Assembly: GCA_950075905.1 (NCBI GenBank)
Contig: CATMVR010000118.1
Location: forward strand, 1-9,988
Source of the DNA: an uncultured Persicitalea sp.
Lineage (GTDB): Bacteria; Bacteroidota; Bacteroidia; Cytophagales; Spirosomataceae
DNA: 9,988 nucleotides
Direction of reading: 5' to 3'
Shown: piece after piece, positions 1 through 7,628 of the stretch
Numbering within the stretch: position 1 is the first letter of the stretch
Layout of the letters: each line of letters starts with the position of its first letter
The notes under the pieces: generated by a model
Seen by the model: the letters and a program-made list of their open reading frames with translations, nothing else
Told to the model about the DNA's origin: nothing
Database searches by the model: none
Position numbers and translations under genes: made by a program

Positions 1-28
1 CCTGAATTGGGCCATGGCCCAATTCAGG
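1..28. repeat. Perfect 28-bp palindrome at the window edge
   Basis: Bases 1-14 are the exact reverse complement of 15-28, centred on an NcoI-like CCATGG, with no unpaired loop. A GGGC (35-38) followed by seven T (39-45) lies just downstream and could pair with GCCC at 17-20, giving a terminator-like shape on the + strand. It may be the terminator of a gene left of the window, the end of an inserted element, or an artefact of a contig end. The sequence alone cannot decide. Confidence 0.6.
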
Positions 29-540
29 GCAGCCGGGCTTTTTTTAACCACCGTTGCGTTTATTACTTGAATCCAAGTTGTGTTTTTCACTACGAAATCG
101 AATTTATCCATCCGTTTGCAGACGGGAACGGCAGAATGGGCAGGCTATGGCAAACGGTCATACTCATGGAGGACTATCCTGTTTTTGAGTTTTTGCCTTT
201 TGAGACTCTGATCAGTCAAAACCAGGATAGCTACTACAAGGCACTGTCAGACAGTGACAGTCAAGGCAAATCAACGGCATTTATTGCTTATATGCTCGGT
301 GTAATGGATGCCTCGCTGGCTTTGTTGCTGGATACTCGTCCCCAAAGTTTAAGCGACTCAGATAGAATCGACTACTTCATTCGGAAAAGTGGAAAATCTG
401 AATTTGGTAGAAAAGATTATTTGGATTTTTTCAAAGAGATTTCCCCAGCCACGGCGAGCAGAGATTTGAAAAAGGGCGTAGAAGTTGGGTTGTTTTCAAA
501 GGAAGGTGATAAGAAAACGACCGTATATCGCGTGCTATGA
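1..540 (+). CDS. Fic-family protein, C-terminal fragment (5' end missing or broken)
   Basis: The Fic core motif is clear: HPFADGNGRMGR, with the catalytic His encoded at about bases 109-111. It is preceded by the family-typical SCVFHYEIEF and followed by RLWQT. Fic enzymes usually transfer AMP (or a related group) from a nucleotide to a hydroxyl side chain of a target protein, and the motif has every residue needed for that chemistry. The last ~60 residues look like a winged-helix domain (SRDLKKGVEVGLFSKEG), common at the C-terminus of COG3177-type Fic proteins. About 150-250 residues normally found upstream are absent. The frame is open to the window edge, but the residues encoded before about base 64 do not resemble a Fic protein in any of the three forward frames, and no inhibitory helix is visible. 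The gene is AT-rich compared with the core of the window. It is either a pseudogene remnant or a real gene cut by an assembly or window junction. The family assignment is firm; whether it is functional is doubtful. Confidence 0.8.
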   Translation, partial: PELGHGPIQGSRAFFNHRCVYYLNPSCVFHYEIEFIHPFADGNGRMGRLWQTVILMEDYPVFEFLPFETLISQNQDSYYKALSDSDSQGKSTAFIAYMLGVMDASLALLLDTRPQSLSDSDRIDYFIRKSGKSEFGRKDYLDFFKEISPATASRDLKKGVEVGLFSKEGDKKTTVYRVL

Positions 541-578
541 TGAAGGCTAAAAACAACCTTCCTCCCAGAATCTGATTA

Positions 579-626
579 GCGCGTTACAAACGCGCCCGTC
601 GAGGGTTCGCGACGCAGTCGCAAACC
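579..626. repeat. REP-like double hairpin
   Basis: Two compact stem-loops lie side by side. The first is GCGCGTT-ACA-AACGCGC (579-595, 7 bp perfect). The second is GGTTCGCGAC-GCA-GTCGCAAACC (604-626, 10 bp with one mismatch). They are separated by 8 bases. Paired GC-rich hairpins with tiny loops between genes are the usual shape of repetitive extragenic palindromes. Placed between the 3' ends of the convergent Fic fragment and M16 gene, the element could also slow transcription or protect mRNA ends. That it is multicopy is inferred from shape, not seen here. Confidence 0.5.
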
Positions 627-635
627 AGCAGCCAC

Positions 636-671
636 AAAAAAAGCAGGCCCCGCCCAATGCGAAGCCTGCCT
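636..671 (-). terminator. Intrinsic terminator of the M16 peptidase gene
   Basis: Read on the minus strand there is a GCAGGC stem, a loop of about 15 bases, GCCTGC, then an unbroken run of seven T (the A-run at 636-642 on the + strand). The stem can extend by a G-T and an A-T pair to 8 bp. It lies about 60 bases beyond the stop codon of the M16 gene. There is no T-run on the other side, so it works for the minus strand only. Confidence 0.75.
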
Positions 672-729
672 CAAAAAGCGGAACGCCGCCCGGCCGCCCA
701 CTGATAGCCGACCGCCGAAAGCCCAAAAG

Positions 730-3537
730 CTACTTCTTCTCCGGCATCAGCACTACCTTGATATAATTTTCGGGATTGAAGTACTTCTGCGCGGCGGCTT
801 TGGTACTGGCCACGGTCACCTGCTTCAGGTACTTCTCCTGATCGAAAACCTCATTCAGATCGCCGTCAATGAATACCTTGGTATCTATGTAGCCCCGCCA
901 GAACTCGTTGGTCTTCAAATCTACCTCGGTTTTGCGTTGGGTTTCGGCCACAAACTTCTCGATGTCGTCGGGTTGGGCACCGTTTTTCTTTATTTTCTCG
1001 ATTTCTTCCAGCGTCCGGTTCACGAGCTTGTCCACGTTTTCGGGCGCGCAGCCAAACTGAATCACAAAGCGGTAGTGTCCCGATGGGAGTTTGTCGGTAC
1101 TTTCTGATACCCCCACACCGTACACGCCGCTCTCTTCCTCCCGCAATGCCTCGATGAGTTTGATCTGCAATACTTCCTGCAAAGCTTCGATCTGCACGTT
1201 GGTTTCGGGGCCGAAGTTGTACTCCCCGCTAAACACCATCGTCACGCGGCTTTTGGGTTCCAGGCCTTTGTAGACGGTTTTTTCGATGCGTCCCTTGGGC
1301 GGAAAAATATTCGGGTGGTCGTAGGTATCGTCGCGGTCGGTGGCGGGCAGGCCTCCGAGGTACTTTTCGAGCAGGGGCTTTATTTCATCCACCTTAAAGG
1401 CTCCCACGAACGTAAACACAAAATCAGAGGCATCGGCAAAGCGGTTTTTGTATATTTCCAGGGCCCGGTCCAGATCTACCTTATCCACGCGCTCGGGGGT
1501 CATGGGGCGGCGGCGTGGATCGTTGTCGCTCAGTACCGCCCGGAGGGTATCCGAGTATATTTTTTCGGGGGTAGGCGTTTTCATCATGTTTTCCAGTTGC
1601 GCCCGCTGGTTGGCCAGGATTCCCTGCACTACCGGCGCATCCTTGCGGGGCGCCGTAAAGTAGGCGTAAATCAGTTGCAGAGCCGTTTCCAGGTCCTTGG
1701 GGCTGGCACTTCCCGCAATTCCTTCGGTGAGTTCGCTCACATACGGCCGGACGTTGACCGACTTGCCGGCCAGGTACTTCTGCAACTGGGTTTGGCTGTA
1801 CTCACCCACCCCGCCGGCACCGATAAGGTAGCTGGCAAAAGCGCCCGTTTCCAGGTCTTTGGGAAATAGTGACGTACCTCCTTTGCCCGTAGCTTCAAAC
1901 AGAATCTGATCGTTCTTGAAGTCGGTAGGTTTCAGCAGCACCTTCACGCCGTTGCCGAGCACGAGTTCGGTGACGCCCAGCTTTTCCATTTTGTTTTCCT
2001 TCACCACGGGGGTACCCTTCGGTTCTTTGGGAAGTAGGGGCGTATTCACGGCATTGTCCACATAGGCAGTTACGTCCTCACTGGCAGCGTCGAGCAACTG
2101 CCGTACCTTCTGCTCGGAGGGGAGTTGCTCCTTGGCTTTTTCGGGGGCCATAATCACCACCGCCCGGTTTTTGTCGCTGATAAACTTACTGGCCAGCTGA
2201 TTTACTTCGTTCAGCTTGATGGTACCCAGCTGGTTCTTGACAAAATTGGTGTAAAACTCGATGCCCGGCGCCGAGCCGTCGTTCAGAAAATTGTCGATGT
2301 ACTGCTGCACGTAATTGTCCGAGCGGGTCTTGTCTTTTTCTTTTAACTGCCGCTCCACGGCGTTCTCAAAAGTTTTCTTGGCGCGGTCAAATTCAGATTC
2401 GGTAAAGCCAAACTTCTGCACACGGGTATTTTCCTTTATCAGGGTAGTCAGGGCGCGTTCTATGCCACTGGCATCCTTGGCGAGTGCCACCGCCGTGTAG
2501 GCGTCGAGGTTGCCTATGAAGCCCCCGTAGTTTCCTACCCCAAATACAAAGGGAGGATCGGCCTGCTGAGTTAGCTCCTGCAGGCGGTCGCCCATCATGG
2601 CGTTGAACAGCTCGTAGGTGATAGCCGTGCGGGCATCTTTGAGGGTCTTTTCCTCAAACTCCGGTTGCTTGTAGAATACCTGCACCACGTTTTGCGGAAA
2701 CTCGGGGTCCGTCACGATGGCGATATCCGTGGAGCCGTCGAGCGGAATCTCGTATTCGGTACGGGGCTTGGGATTTTTGGCTTTCGGAATGCTGCCAAAC
2801 TTCTCCTTAATCAGCATCTCTACTTTGGAAATATCAAAATCTCCCACGGCAATCACCGCCATTAGCTCGGGGCGGTACCAGTCCTGATAAAATTGGCGTA
2901 GCACTTCCGGCTTAAAGTTTTTCAGGGTTTCGTCGGTTCCGATGGGCAGTCGGTCGGCGTAGCGCGAATTTTTCAGAATCTTCTGAAAATACTGGTCACG
3001 CATTCGTTGCTGGGCCCCCCGGCCCATGCGTGACTCTTCCAGCACTACCCCGCGCTCCTTGTCAATTTCGGCGGGGTCGAGGGTGGCGTTATGCGCCCAG
3101 TCTTCCAGTATTTGCAGGCCCTTTTCCAGTAGTCCGGCCGAGTCGGTCGGGATGGGCAGCATGTATACCGTTTCGTCAAAGCTGGTGTAGGCGTTCAGGT
3201 CGGCACCAAAGCGGACGCCCGTTTTTTGCAGGAAATTGACCAGCTCGTTTTTGGGGAAATTTTTGGTGCCATTAAAGCTCATATGTTCCATGAAGTGAGC
3301 CAGGCCCAGCTGCTGTTCATTTTCCAGAATAGATCCCGCCTTGATCACCAGCCGGAGTTCGGCGCGGTTTTTCGGTTCGGTATTTTTTCGGATATAGTAG
3401 GTAAGGCCGTTGCTGAGGGTACCCTTCTTCACCAGAGGGTCAAACGGAATAGGCTTGGATAAATCGGTCTGGGCAAGCACGGGAGCAGAAAACACCAAAA
3501 GCATACACCAGAACGCTGTGGATAACCAGTTTTTCAT
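730..3537 (-). CDS. Secreted M16-family zinc metallopeptidase (PqqL-like, two-half)
   Basis: A 935-residue insulinase-type peptidase, probably periplasmic. Residues 1-22 form a signal peptide (MKNWLSTAFW..., cleavage likely after VLA). The N-terminal half carries the inverted zinc motif HFMEH (H81, E84, H85), and the third ligand is E161 in KERGVVLEE, 76 residues after H85, matching the M16 spacing. The C-terminal half (about residue 515 on) repeats the fold without HxxEH, and ends with the R799...Y806 pair (LREEESGVYG) that in M16 proteins helps bind substrate. This layout, an active half plus an inactive half in one chain of 900-950 residues, is normal for single-chain bacterial M16 enzymes. 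The reading frame stays open upstream to 3768, but the ATG at 3537 is preferred because it starts directly at the signal peptide and avoids overlapping the FUSC gene. No Shine-Dalgarno is seen, as expected in Bacteroidota. It lies 109 bp downstream of the FUSC gene on the same strand and ends in its own terminator. The exact substrate is unknown. Confidence 0.95.
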   Translation of the reverse strand: MKNWLSTAFWCMLLVFSAPVLAQTDLSKPIPFDPLVKKGTLSNGLTYYIRKNTEPKNRAELRLVIKAGSILENEQQLGLAHFMEHMSFNGTKNFPKNELVNFLQKTGVRFGADLNAYTSFDETVYMLPIPTDSAGLLEKGLQILEDWAHNATLDPAEIDKERGVVLEESRMGRGAQQRMRDQYFQKILKNSRYADRLPIGTDETLKNFKPEVLRQFYQDWYRPELMAVIAVGDFDISKVEMLIKEKFGSIPKAKNPKPRTEYEIPLDGSTDIAIVTDPEFPQNVVQVFYKQPEFEEKTLKDARTAITYELFNAMMGDRLQELTQQADPPFVFGVGNYGGFIGNLDAYTAVALAKDASGIERALTTLIKENTRVQKFGFTESEFDRAKKTFENAVERQLKEKDKTRSDNYVQQYIDNFLNDGSAPGIEFYTNFVKNQLGTIKLNEVNQLASKFISDKNRAVVIMAPEKAKEQLPSEQKVRQLLDAASEDVTAYVDNAVNTPLLPKEPKGTPVVKENKMEKLGVTELVLGNGVKVLLKPTDFKNDQILFEATGKGGTSLFPKDLETGAFASYLIGAGGVGEYSQTQLQKYLAGKSVNVRPYVSELTEGIAGSASPKDLETALQLIYAYFTAPRKDAPVVQGILANQRAQLENMMKTPTPEKIYSDTLRAVLSDNDPRRRPMTPERVDKVDLDRALEIYKNRFADASDFVFTFVGAFKVDEIKPLLEKYLGGLPATDRDDTYDHPNIFPPKGRIEKTVYKGLEPKSRVTMVFSGEYNFGPETNVQIEALQEVLQIKLIEALREEESGVYGVGVSESTDKLPSGHYRFVIQFGCAPENVDKLVNRTLEEIEKIKKNGAQPDDIEKFVAETQRKTEVDLKTNEFWRGYIDTKVFIDGDLNEVFDQEKYLKQVTVASTKAAAQKYFNPENYIKVVLMPEKK

Positions 3538-3580
3538 AAAAAGGAAGTTAAGGGGATTGAAATGGGACATACAAAAACCA

Positions 3581-3609
3581 CAACGTAATATGTAGTTTGT
3601 TTGTTTCAA
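3581..3609 (-). promoter_or_regulatory. Possible promoter of the M16 peptidase gene
   Basis: On the minus strand TTG (3609-3607) is followed after 19 bases by TACGTTG (3587-3581), an imperfect match to the Bacteroidota TTG / TAnnTTTG pair. The -7-like box ends about 44 bases before the chosen ATG, a plausible leader length. The match is weak, so transcription from the FUSC gene remains possible. Confidence 0.3.
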
Positions 3610-3646
3610 ATCCGGCAGTCGGGCGCAAAATAGGCGGATAGTTGCG

Positions 3647-5878
3647 CTAGGCGGAAGTGGCCATTTCTGGCTGGGGAGATAGTTTGTCCCGCAGCTTGTC
3701 GGTAATTTCCATGAGCTCGTAGGCGGTTTCGAGCCAGAAAAGCTCGTGTACTCTCGGCAGGTAGCCATGGCTATTGCTGAGTAGCAGCCGGTCTATCTCG
3801 CGGCGGCGATGGGTGAGTTCCTGTGATTTTTGCTCTTTCCAGAGGCTTTGCTTAGCGCCTGCTGTCTGCTGTTTGGGCTCGGTCAGGGAGTTCAGGCCAG
3901 CCAGCGTTTCCCGCAAGAACTCCCTCACGTCCGGGTCCTGCCACTGGTAGTTGGGAGTTCTTTTCAGAAAAAGGCCCAGACTGATAATCTGCGAGAGCTG
4001 GGTATAAATGAGCAGCGAAACGTATTGCGTCGTATTGATCAGTTCGGTCTTGGAGGAGGACTCCGTCTGCACCAGCCGGTAGGAGTTGAGCAGGTCGTCC
4101 ATTTTGAGAAAAGCTTCTTTTCGGTATAGCTTGTAGGCCGTGGCATCGCGCTCACCGGCATCTACCTGTTCGAGCACATTGTTTAGCAGATTTCGGTTGG
4201 CCCGGATCGACGCCTTCACTACGACTGGGAGGTTTTGTACCTCCCAGTAGGGAAACACAAACCGCATGGCCAGCCAGCACAAGGCCGCCGCCATCAGGGT
4301 ATCCAGCAGCCGGAAGTAGGCGGCGTCCATAAACTCGCGCTGCAGGTAGCTGTAAAAAAAGAGAATAAACAGCGTAAAAAAGCCGGTCGTAACCGCGTAC
4401 TGCCGCTTAATGTAAGAAAACGCAAAGAACTGCGATACCAGAAAGATACCCATGCTGAGCCACGGGTCCGGTTGCAGCAGGTAGTACAGCAGCAGGCCAA
4501 CTACCAGACCGGCCAGGGTACCGTATACCCGGTGGGCCAGGCGTTGCCTGGACAGATGAAACCCCGGTTTTAGAATCACCAAAACGGTGAGCAGGGCCCA
4601 GCTCGGGTAGCCAAAGCCAAGTGCTGCCGCCAGGTAGTACGCCCCCACCGCCGTGAGCGCAATACGCAGGGCGTAGCGAAAAAAGCCGGATTGCAGCGAC
4701 AGGTGGCTCCGCAGGAAGTTCCATTCGAGGGTGTCGTAGATGGCAAATTTGGGGAGTTGCTCCTGGGCCAGGTCCAGACTTACGTTGCGCTGGGCCAGAA
4801 CATTACGCATGTTTTCGAGAAGGAGGAACTGCTGTTCGGTGTAGCGCTGAATGCGCCGGAGCTGCCGGTAGGCCTCCGCCGATTGCGCCTGCGTGGCTGA
4901 GCGGATTTTCAGGTCATCGAGGCGGTGGTTCAACGCCTGCAAGGCCTCGTCGGCCTGCTGATCGTATGTCTGGGCCCAGTGCGCCTGGTCTTCCTGTTCC
5001 AGGTGTATCTCCATTTCCCGAAGCTGGGTTACCAGGCAGCCATTGAGCGTACGGAGCAGCGGTAGCAGCTCGTCTTTCTCGGGGCGGTCGGCTATGGCCT
5101 GAAAAGACAGGGCTGAGGCAGTAGCAAGTTCGTCGAGGTCAACGAGGTTGGCCAGGATGTAGGTGGCCTGCCCCATGAAGGTTTCGGGGCTGGTGATATT
5201 GATGGGCTCGCGCAGGAGTACCTCCCGAATCTGCTGGTGCACGGCCACAATCTCGCTCTGCTTTTTGGATAAATCCAGCAGGGTCTGACCGGTAGATTCG
5301 GCGGGGTCCAACAACGTAGCCTGTTGCTCGAGGTACTCGGCCGTAAGCCGCAGACAGTTGAGCAGCCGGCGCCGGATCTGGCGCGGGCGCTGCAAAGGGT
5401 GCAGCAGCAGCGCGTACAGGATGTACCAGCCCGACCCCAGCAGCAGGTACCGGGCTTTGATGAGTGCTTCGGCTAGGGTACCTATGCTGTCGGCCATGCT
5501 GAGGCCGATCATGACCGATAAGTTCAGAAACAGGGCTACGATGCTGAAATTGGGACTGAACGGCGAGACGAAGTTCAGTACAAACAGCACGGCCAGCAGC
5601 AGGATACCGTTCAGGAAGGGGTACCCCTGTACCTGTGTGAAAAGCACAAAAATACAAGCCGACAGTAAGCCCGAGAGTACCATGAAGCCCAGCTTTTTGG
5701 GCAGGGCAATGGGAATGTCGATGCCGAAAACAAAGGTCGCTCCCAGTAGCATGAAGATGCCCATTTCGGTGTAGCCCAGCCAGGTGCATACCAGCAGGGG
5801 CAGGGCGGCGCCGGCTATGAACCGGAAGGCCGTTTCGGTATCTTCTGATGTAATGTACTCCTTGAAGGTCATACTCAT
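3647..5878 (-). CDS. FUSC-family (YccS/YhfK-like) inner-membrane protein
   Basis: A 743-residue membrane protein with the two-block architecture of the FUSC/YccS family, related to aromatic-acid exporters and plant aluminium-activated transporters. Block one (residues about 17-162) has six hydrophobic segments. Residues about 165-395 are a long, charged, helical cytoplasmic region rich in Gln, Glu and Leu. Block two (about 400-545) has a second set of about six membrane segments and contains the typical RVYGTLAGLVVGLLL segment (450-464). A hydrophilic helical tail of about 200 residues ends the protein. Length and layout match the family. Members are thought to move organic acids or other small solutes, but the substrate of YccS-type proteins is not settled. 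The start is the ATG at 5878; the ATG two codons later (5872) is almost as good. The gene diverges from the fucosidases and is followed by the M16 gene. I see no convincing promoter match upstream. Confidence 0.9.
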   Translation of the reverse strand: MSMTFKEYITSEDTETAFRFIAGAALPLLVCTWLGYTEMGIFMLLGATFVFGIDIPIALPKKLGFMVLSGLLSACIFVLFTQVQGYPFLNGILLLAVLFVLNFVSPFSPNFSIVALFLNLSVMIGLSMADSIGTLAEALIKARYLLLGSGWYILYALLLHPLQRPRQIRRRLLNCLRLTAEYLEQQATLLDPAESTGQTLLDLSKKQSEIVAVHQQIREVLLREPINITSPETFMGQATYILANLVDLDELATASALSFQAIADRPEKDELLPLLRTLNGCLVTQLREMEIHLEQEDQAHWAQTYDQQADEALQALNHRLDDLKIRSATQAQSAEAYRQLRRIQRYTEQQFLLLENMRNVLAQRNVSLDLAQEQLPKFAIYDTLEWNFLRSHLSLQSGFFRYALRIALTAVGAYYLAAALGFGYPSWALLTVLVILKPGFHLSRQRLAHRVYGTLAGLVVGLLLYYLLQPDPWLSMGIFLVSQFFAFSYIKRQYAVTTGFFTLFILFFYSYLQREFMDAAYFRLLDTLMAAALCWLAMRFVFPYWEVQNLPVVVKASIRANRNLLNNVLEQVDAGERDATAYKLYRKEAFLKMDDLLNSYRLVQTESSSKTELINTTQYVSLLIYTQLSQIISLGLFLKRTPNYQWQDPDVREFLRETLAGLNSLTEPKQQTAGAKQSLWKEQKSQELTHRRREIDRLLLSNSHGYLPRVHELFWLETAYELMEITDKLRDKLSPQPEMATSA

Positions 5879-6034
5879 GAATCCATACGGCTTCTGAAAT
5901 TTTTAAATGATCTTTTGAATTTTAAAGAAAGAAAAACAGGCACCTGCTTTTTCCGGTTGAGGTTGCCCGGTGAAGCGGTGGTTTTATGTCAAAAAAAACT
6001 AATAAGCATCTTTGCCCGAAAATCGAGGTTTATT

Positions 6035-6067
6035 TTGACGGTTTTTAATAATATTACCTTATAATTG
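6035..6067 (+). promoter_or_regulatory. Possible promoter of the fucosidase pair
   Basis: TTG at 6035-6037 is followed after 22 bases by TATAATTG (6060-6067), which matches TAnnTTTG at seven of eight positions. The start codon of the first fucosidase lies about 50 bases downstream. It sits in a very AT-rich stretch, where chance matches are likely. A second seven-of-eight match, CATCTTTG (6007-6014), lacks a good -33 TTG. Confidence 0.3.
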
Positions 6068-6084
6068 AATAAATTTTAATAATA
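6043..6084. repeat. 11-bp direct repeat in the divergent promoter region
   Basis: TTTTAATAATA occurs at 6043-6053 and again at 6074-6084, 31 bp apart, close to three turns of the helix, on either side of the candidate -7 box. Such pairs can be binding sites for a dimeric regulator, but in AT-rich DNA a short repeat may also be chance. Confidence 0.3.
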
Positions 6085-6117
6085 CAACATCTCGATCAAC
6101 CTACCTCCCAATAAATC

Positions 6118-7542
6118 ATGAAAAGATACTTCTTTCTGGTGATCTTTCTGGCTCTGACCCACCTGGCTACTGCGCAGCAGCACGCTGAACAGGATCATTC
6201 AAAATACATACCGCCCACCGACGAGAAGGTAAAAGCAAAGCTCAGTCAGTGGCAGGACGTCAAGTTTGGGCTGCTCATGCACTGGGGTACGTACAGTCAG
6301 TGGGGTATCGTGGAGTCGTGGTCGCTGTGCCCCGAAGACGAAGGCTGGTGCGAGCGCCGCGGACCGCATTCGCACAACTGGTACGAGTACAAAAAGGCCT
6401 ACGAGAATTTGCAGACTACCTTCAACCCTACGCGCTTTAATCCCGAACGCTGGGCCGAAGCGGCGCAGGGGGCCGGTATGAAGTACGTGGTGTTTACCAC
6501 CAAGCACCACGATGGCTTCTGCATGTTTGATACCAAACAGACCGACTACAAGATAACAAGTGCCAAATCGCCCTTTGCCAGCAACCCCCGCAGCAACGTC
6601 ACAAAAGAGATTCTGGCGGCTTTTCGCGACAAAGGATTCATGACGGGTACCTATTTCTCCAAGCCCGACTGGAACGTGGATTCTTACTGGTGGCCGTATT
6701 TTCCGCCCAAAGATCGGAACTCTTCCTATGACCCCAAAAAGTACCCCGAAATGTGGAAGAAATTTCAGGATTTTACTTACAATCAGATCGAAGAACTCAT
6801 GACCGGTTACGGCTCGGTGGATATTCTGTGGCTCGACGGCGGCTGGGTACGCCCCTACAACACCATTGACCCGGCCATCAGCTGGCAGAAGAGTATTCCG
6901 TACGAGCAGGACATTGACATGGCCCGCATTGCCAACATGGCCCGGAGCCATCAGCCCGGTCTGCTGGTAGTGGACCGGACCGTGACGGGCGAGTTTGAGA
7001 ACTATGTGACCCCCGAGCAGCAGATTCCGGATCAGTACATGCCTATTCCGTGGGAGTCGTGCATGACGATGGGTAGCTCGTGGTCGTACGTACCGAAGGA
7101 AAACTTCAAATCAGCCCGGCAACTGGTGCATACCCTGGTAGATATTGTGGCCAAAGGAGGCAACCTGCTGCTCAACATTGCTCCCGGTCCCGATGGCGAG
7201 TGGCACGACGAAGCCTACAACCGTCTGAAAGAGATGGGAGCCTGGATGAATGTCAACAGCGAGGCTATCTACGAAACCCGCCCGCTGGCGCCCTACCGGC
7301 AGGGAAAATGGGCCTATACTCAAAAGGGCAATATCACCTATGCCACCTACCTGGCCGAAGTGGGCGAATCGCTGCCCAACCGCCTGCAACCCCAGGGGCT
7401 TTCTCTACCCGCCAAAGCCAGGATCAGGCTGCTGGGAAACGATAAGAATCTGACTGTAAAGAATGGTGTAATCGAGATTCCAGCCAAAGTAGCTCAGGTC
7501 GTAGGCAGGCAGTCTGCGTATGTTTTTCGGGTTGAACCATAG
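6118..7542 (+). CDS. Exported alpha-L-fucosidase, GH29 (subfamily A-like)
   Basis: A 474-residue GH29 glycosidase that removes terminal alpha-L-fucose with retention of configuration, probably in the periplasm. Residues 1-19 are a signal peptide with an ATA|Q cleavage site and no lipobox. The (beta/alpha)8 catalytic domain spans about 35-385. It holds the family motifs MHWGTYS (H55), TTKHHDGF (H130, H131) and the nucleophile D240 in DILWLDGGW. E300 in VTPEQQIP, 60 residues further on, is the likely acid/base by spacing with known GH29-A enzymes; that assignment is inferred. WESCMTMGSSWSY (about 312-324) and GGNLLLNIAPGPDG (347-360) are also typical. Residues about 390-474 form the short beta-sandwich C-terminal domain. 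Length is normal for the family. The ATG at 6118 starts directly at the signal peptide. No hairpin terminator separates it from the second fucosidase 86 bp downstream, so co-transcription is likely. Subfamily A enzymes tend to accept many fucose linkages; the real substrate is unknown. Confidence 0.95.
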   Translation: MKRYFFLVIFLALTHLATAQQHAEQDHSKYIPPTDEKVKAKLSQWQDVKFGLLMHWGTYSQWGIVESWSLCPEDEGWCERRGPHSHNWYEYKKAYENLQTTFNPTRFNPERWAEAAQGAGMKYVVFTTKHHDGFCMFDTKQTDYKITSAKSPFASNPRSNVTKEILAAFRDKGFMTGTYFSKPDWNVDSYWWPYFPPKDRNSSYDPKKYPEMWKKFQDFTYNQIEELMTGYGSVDILWLDGGWVRPYNTIDPAISWQKSIPYEQDIDMARIANMARSHQPGLLVVDRTVTGEFENYVTPEQQIPDQYMPIPWESCMTMGSSWSYVPKENFKSARQLVHTLVDIVAKGGNLLLNIAPGPDGEWHDEAYNRLKEMGAWMNVNSEAIYETRPLAPYRQGKWAYTQKGNITYATYLAEVGESLPNRLQPQGLSLPAKARIRLLGNDKNLTVKNGVIEIPAKVAQVVGRQSAYVFRVEP

Positions 7543-7628
7543 TGTTTCTGGATAGTTAAGTAGAAAGTACCTCCAAAAAATCTTTACATTTACCTATTCC
7601 CAGCACAAACACTGCCTGACTAATTGAT

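Noticed and set aside
1315..1869. 184-residue plus-strand frame inside the M16 gene
   Set aside because: Antisense shadow of a conserved peptidase with no motif or start signal of its own.
2000..3500. Second zinc site in the C-terminal half of the M16 peptidase
   Set aside because: No HxxEH occurs in the C-terminal half; an inactive second half is normal for this family and is not a defect.
3538..3768. Upstream extension of the M16 peptidase frame (77 extra residues)
   Set aside because: It overlaps the FUSC gene, has no protein-like character, and would bury the signal peptide that begins at the ATG at 3537.
5139..5789. 216-residue minus-strand frame inside the FUSC gene
   Set aside because: Shadow in another phase of the same strand; rich in Ala, Pro, His and Arg, with no domain pattern.
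6199..6951. 250-residue open frame antisense to the first fucosidase
   Set aside because: It lies wholly inside a clear GH29 gene; its sequence has no recognisable domain and is explained by the codon bias of the opposite strand.
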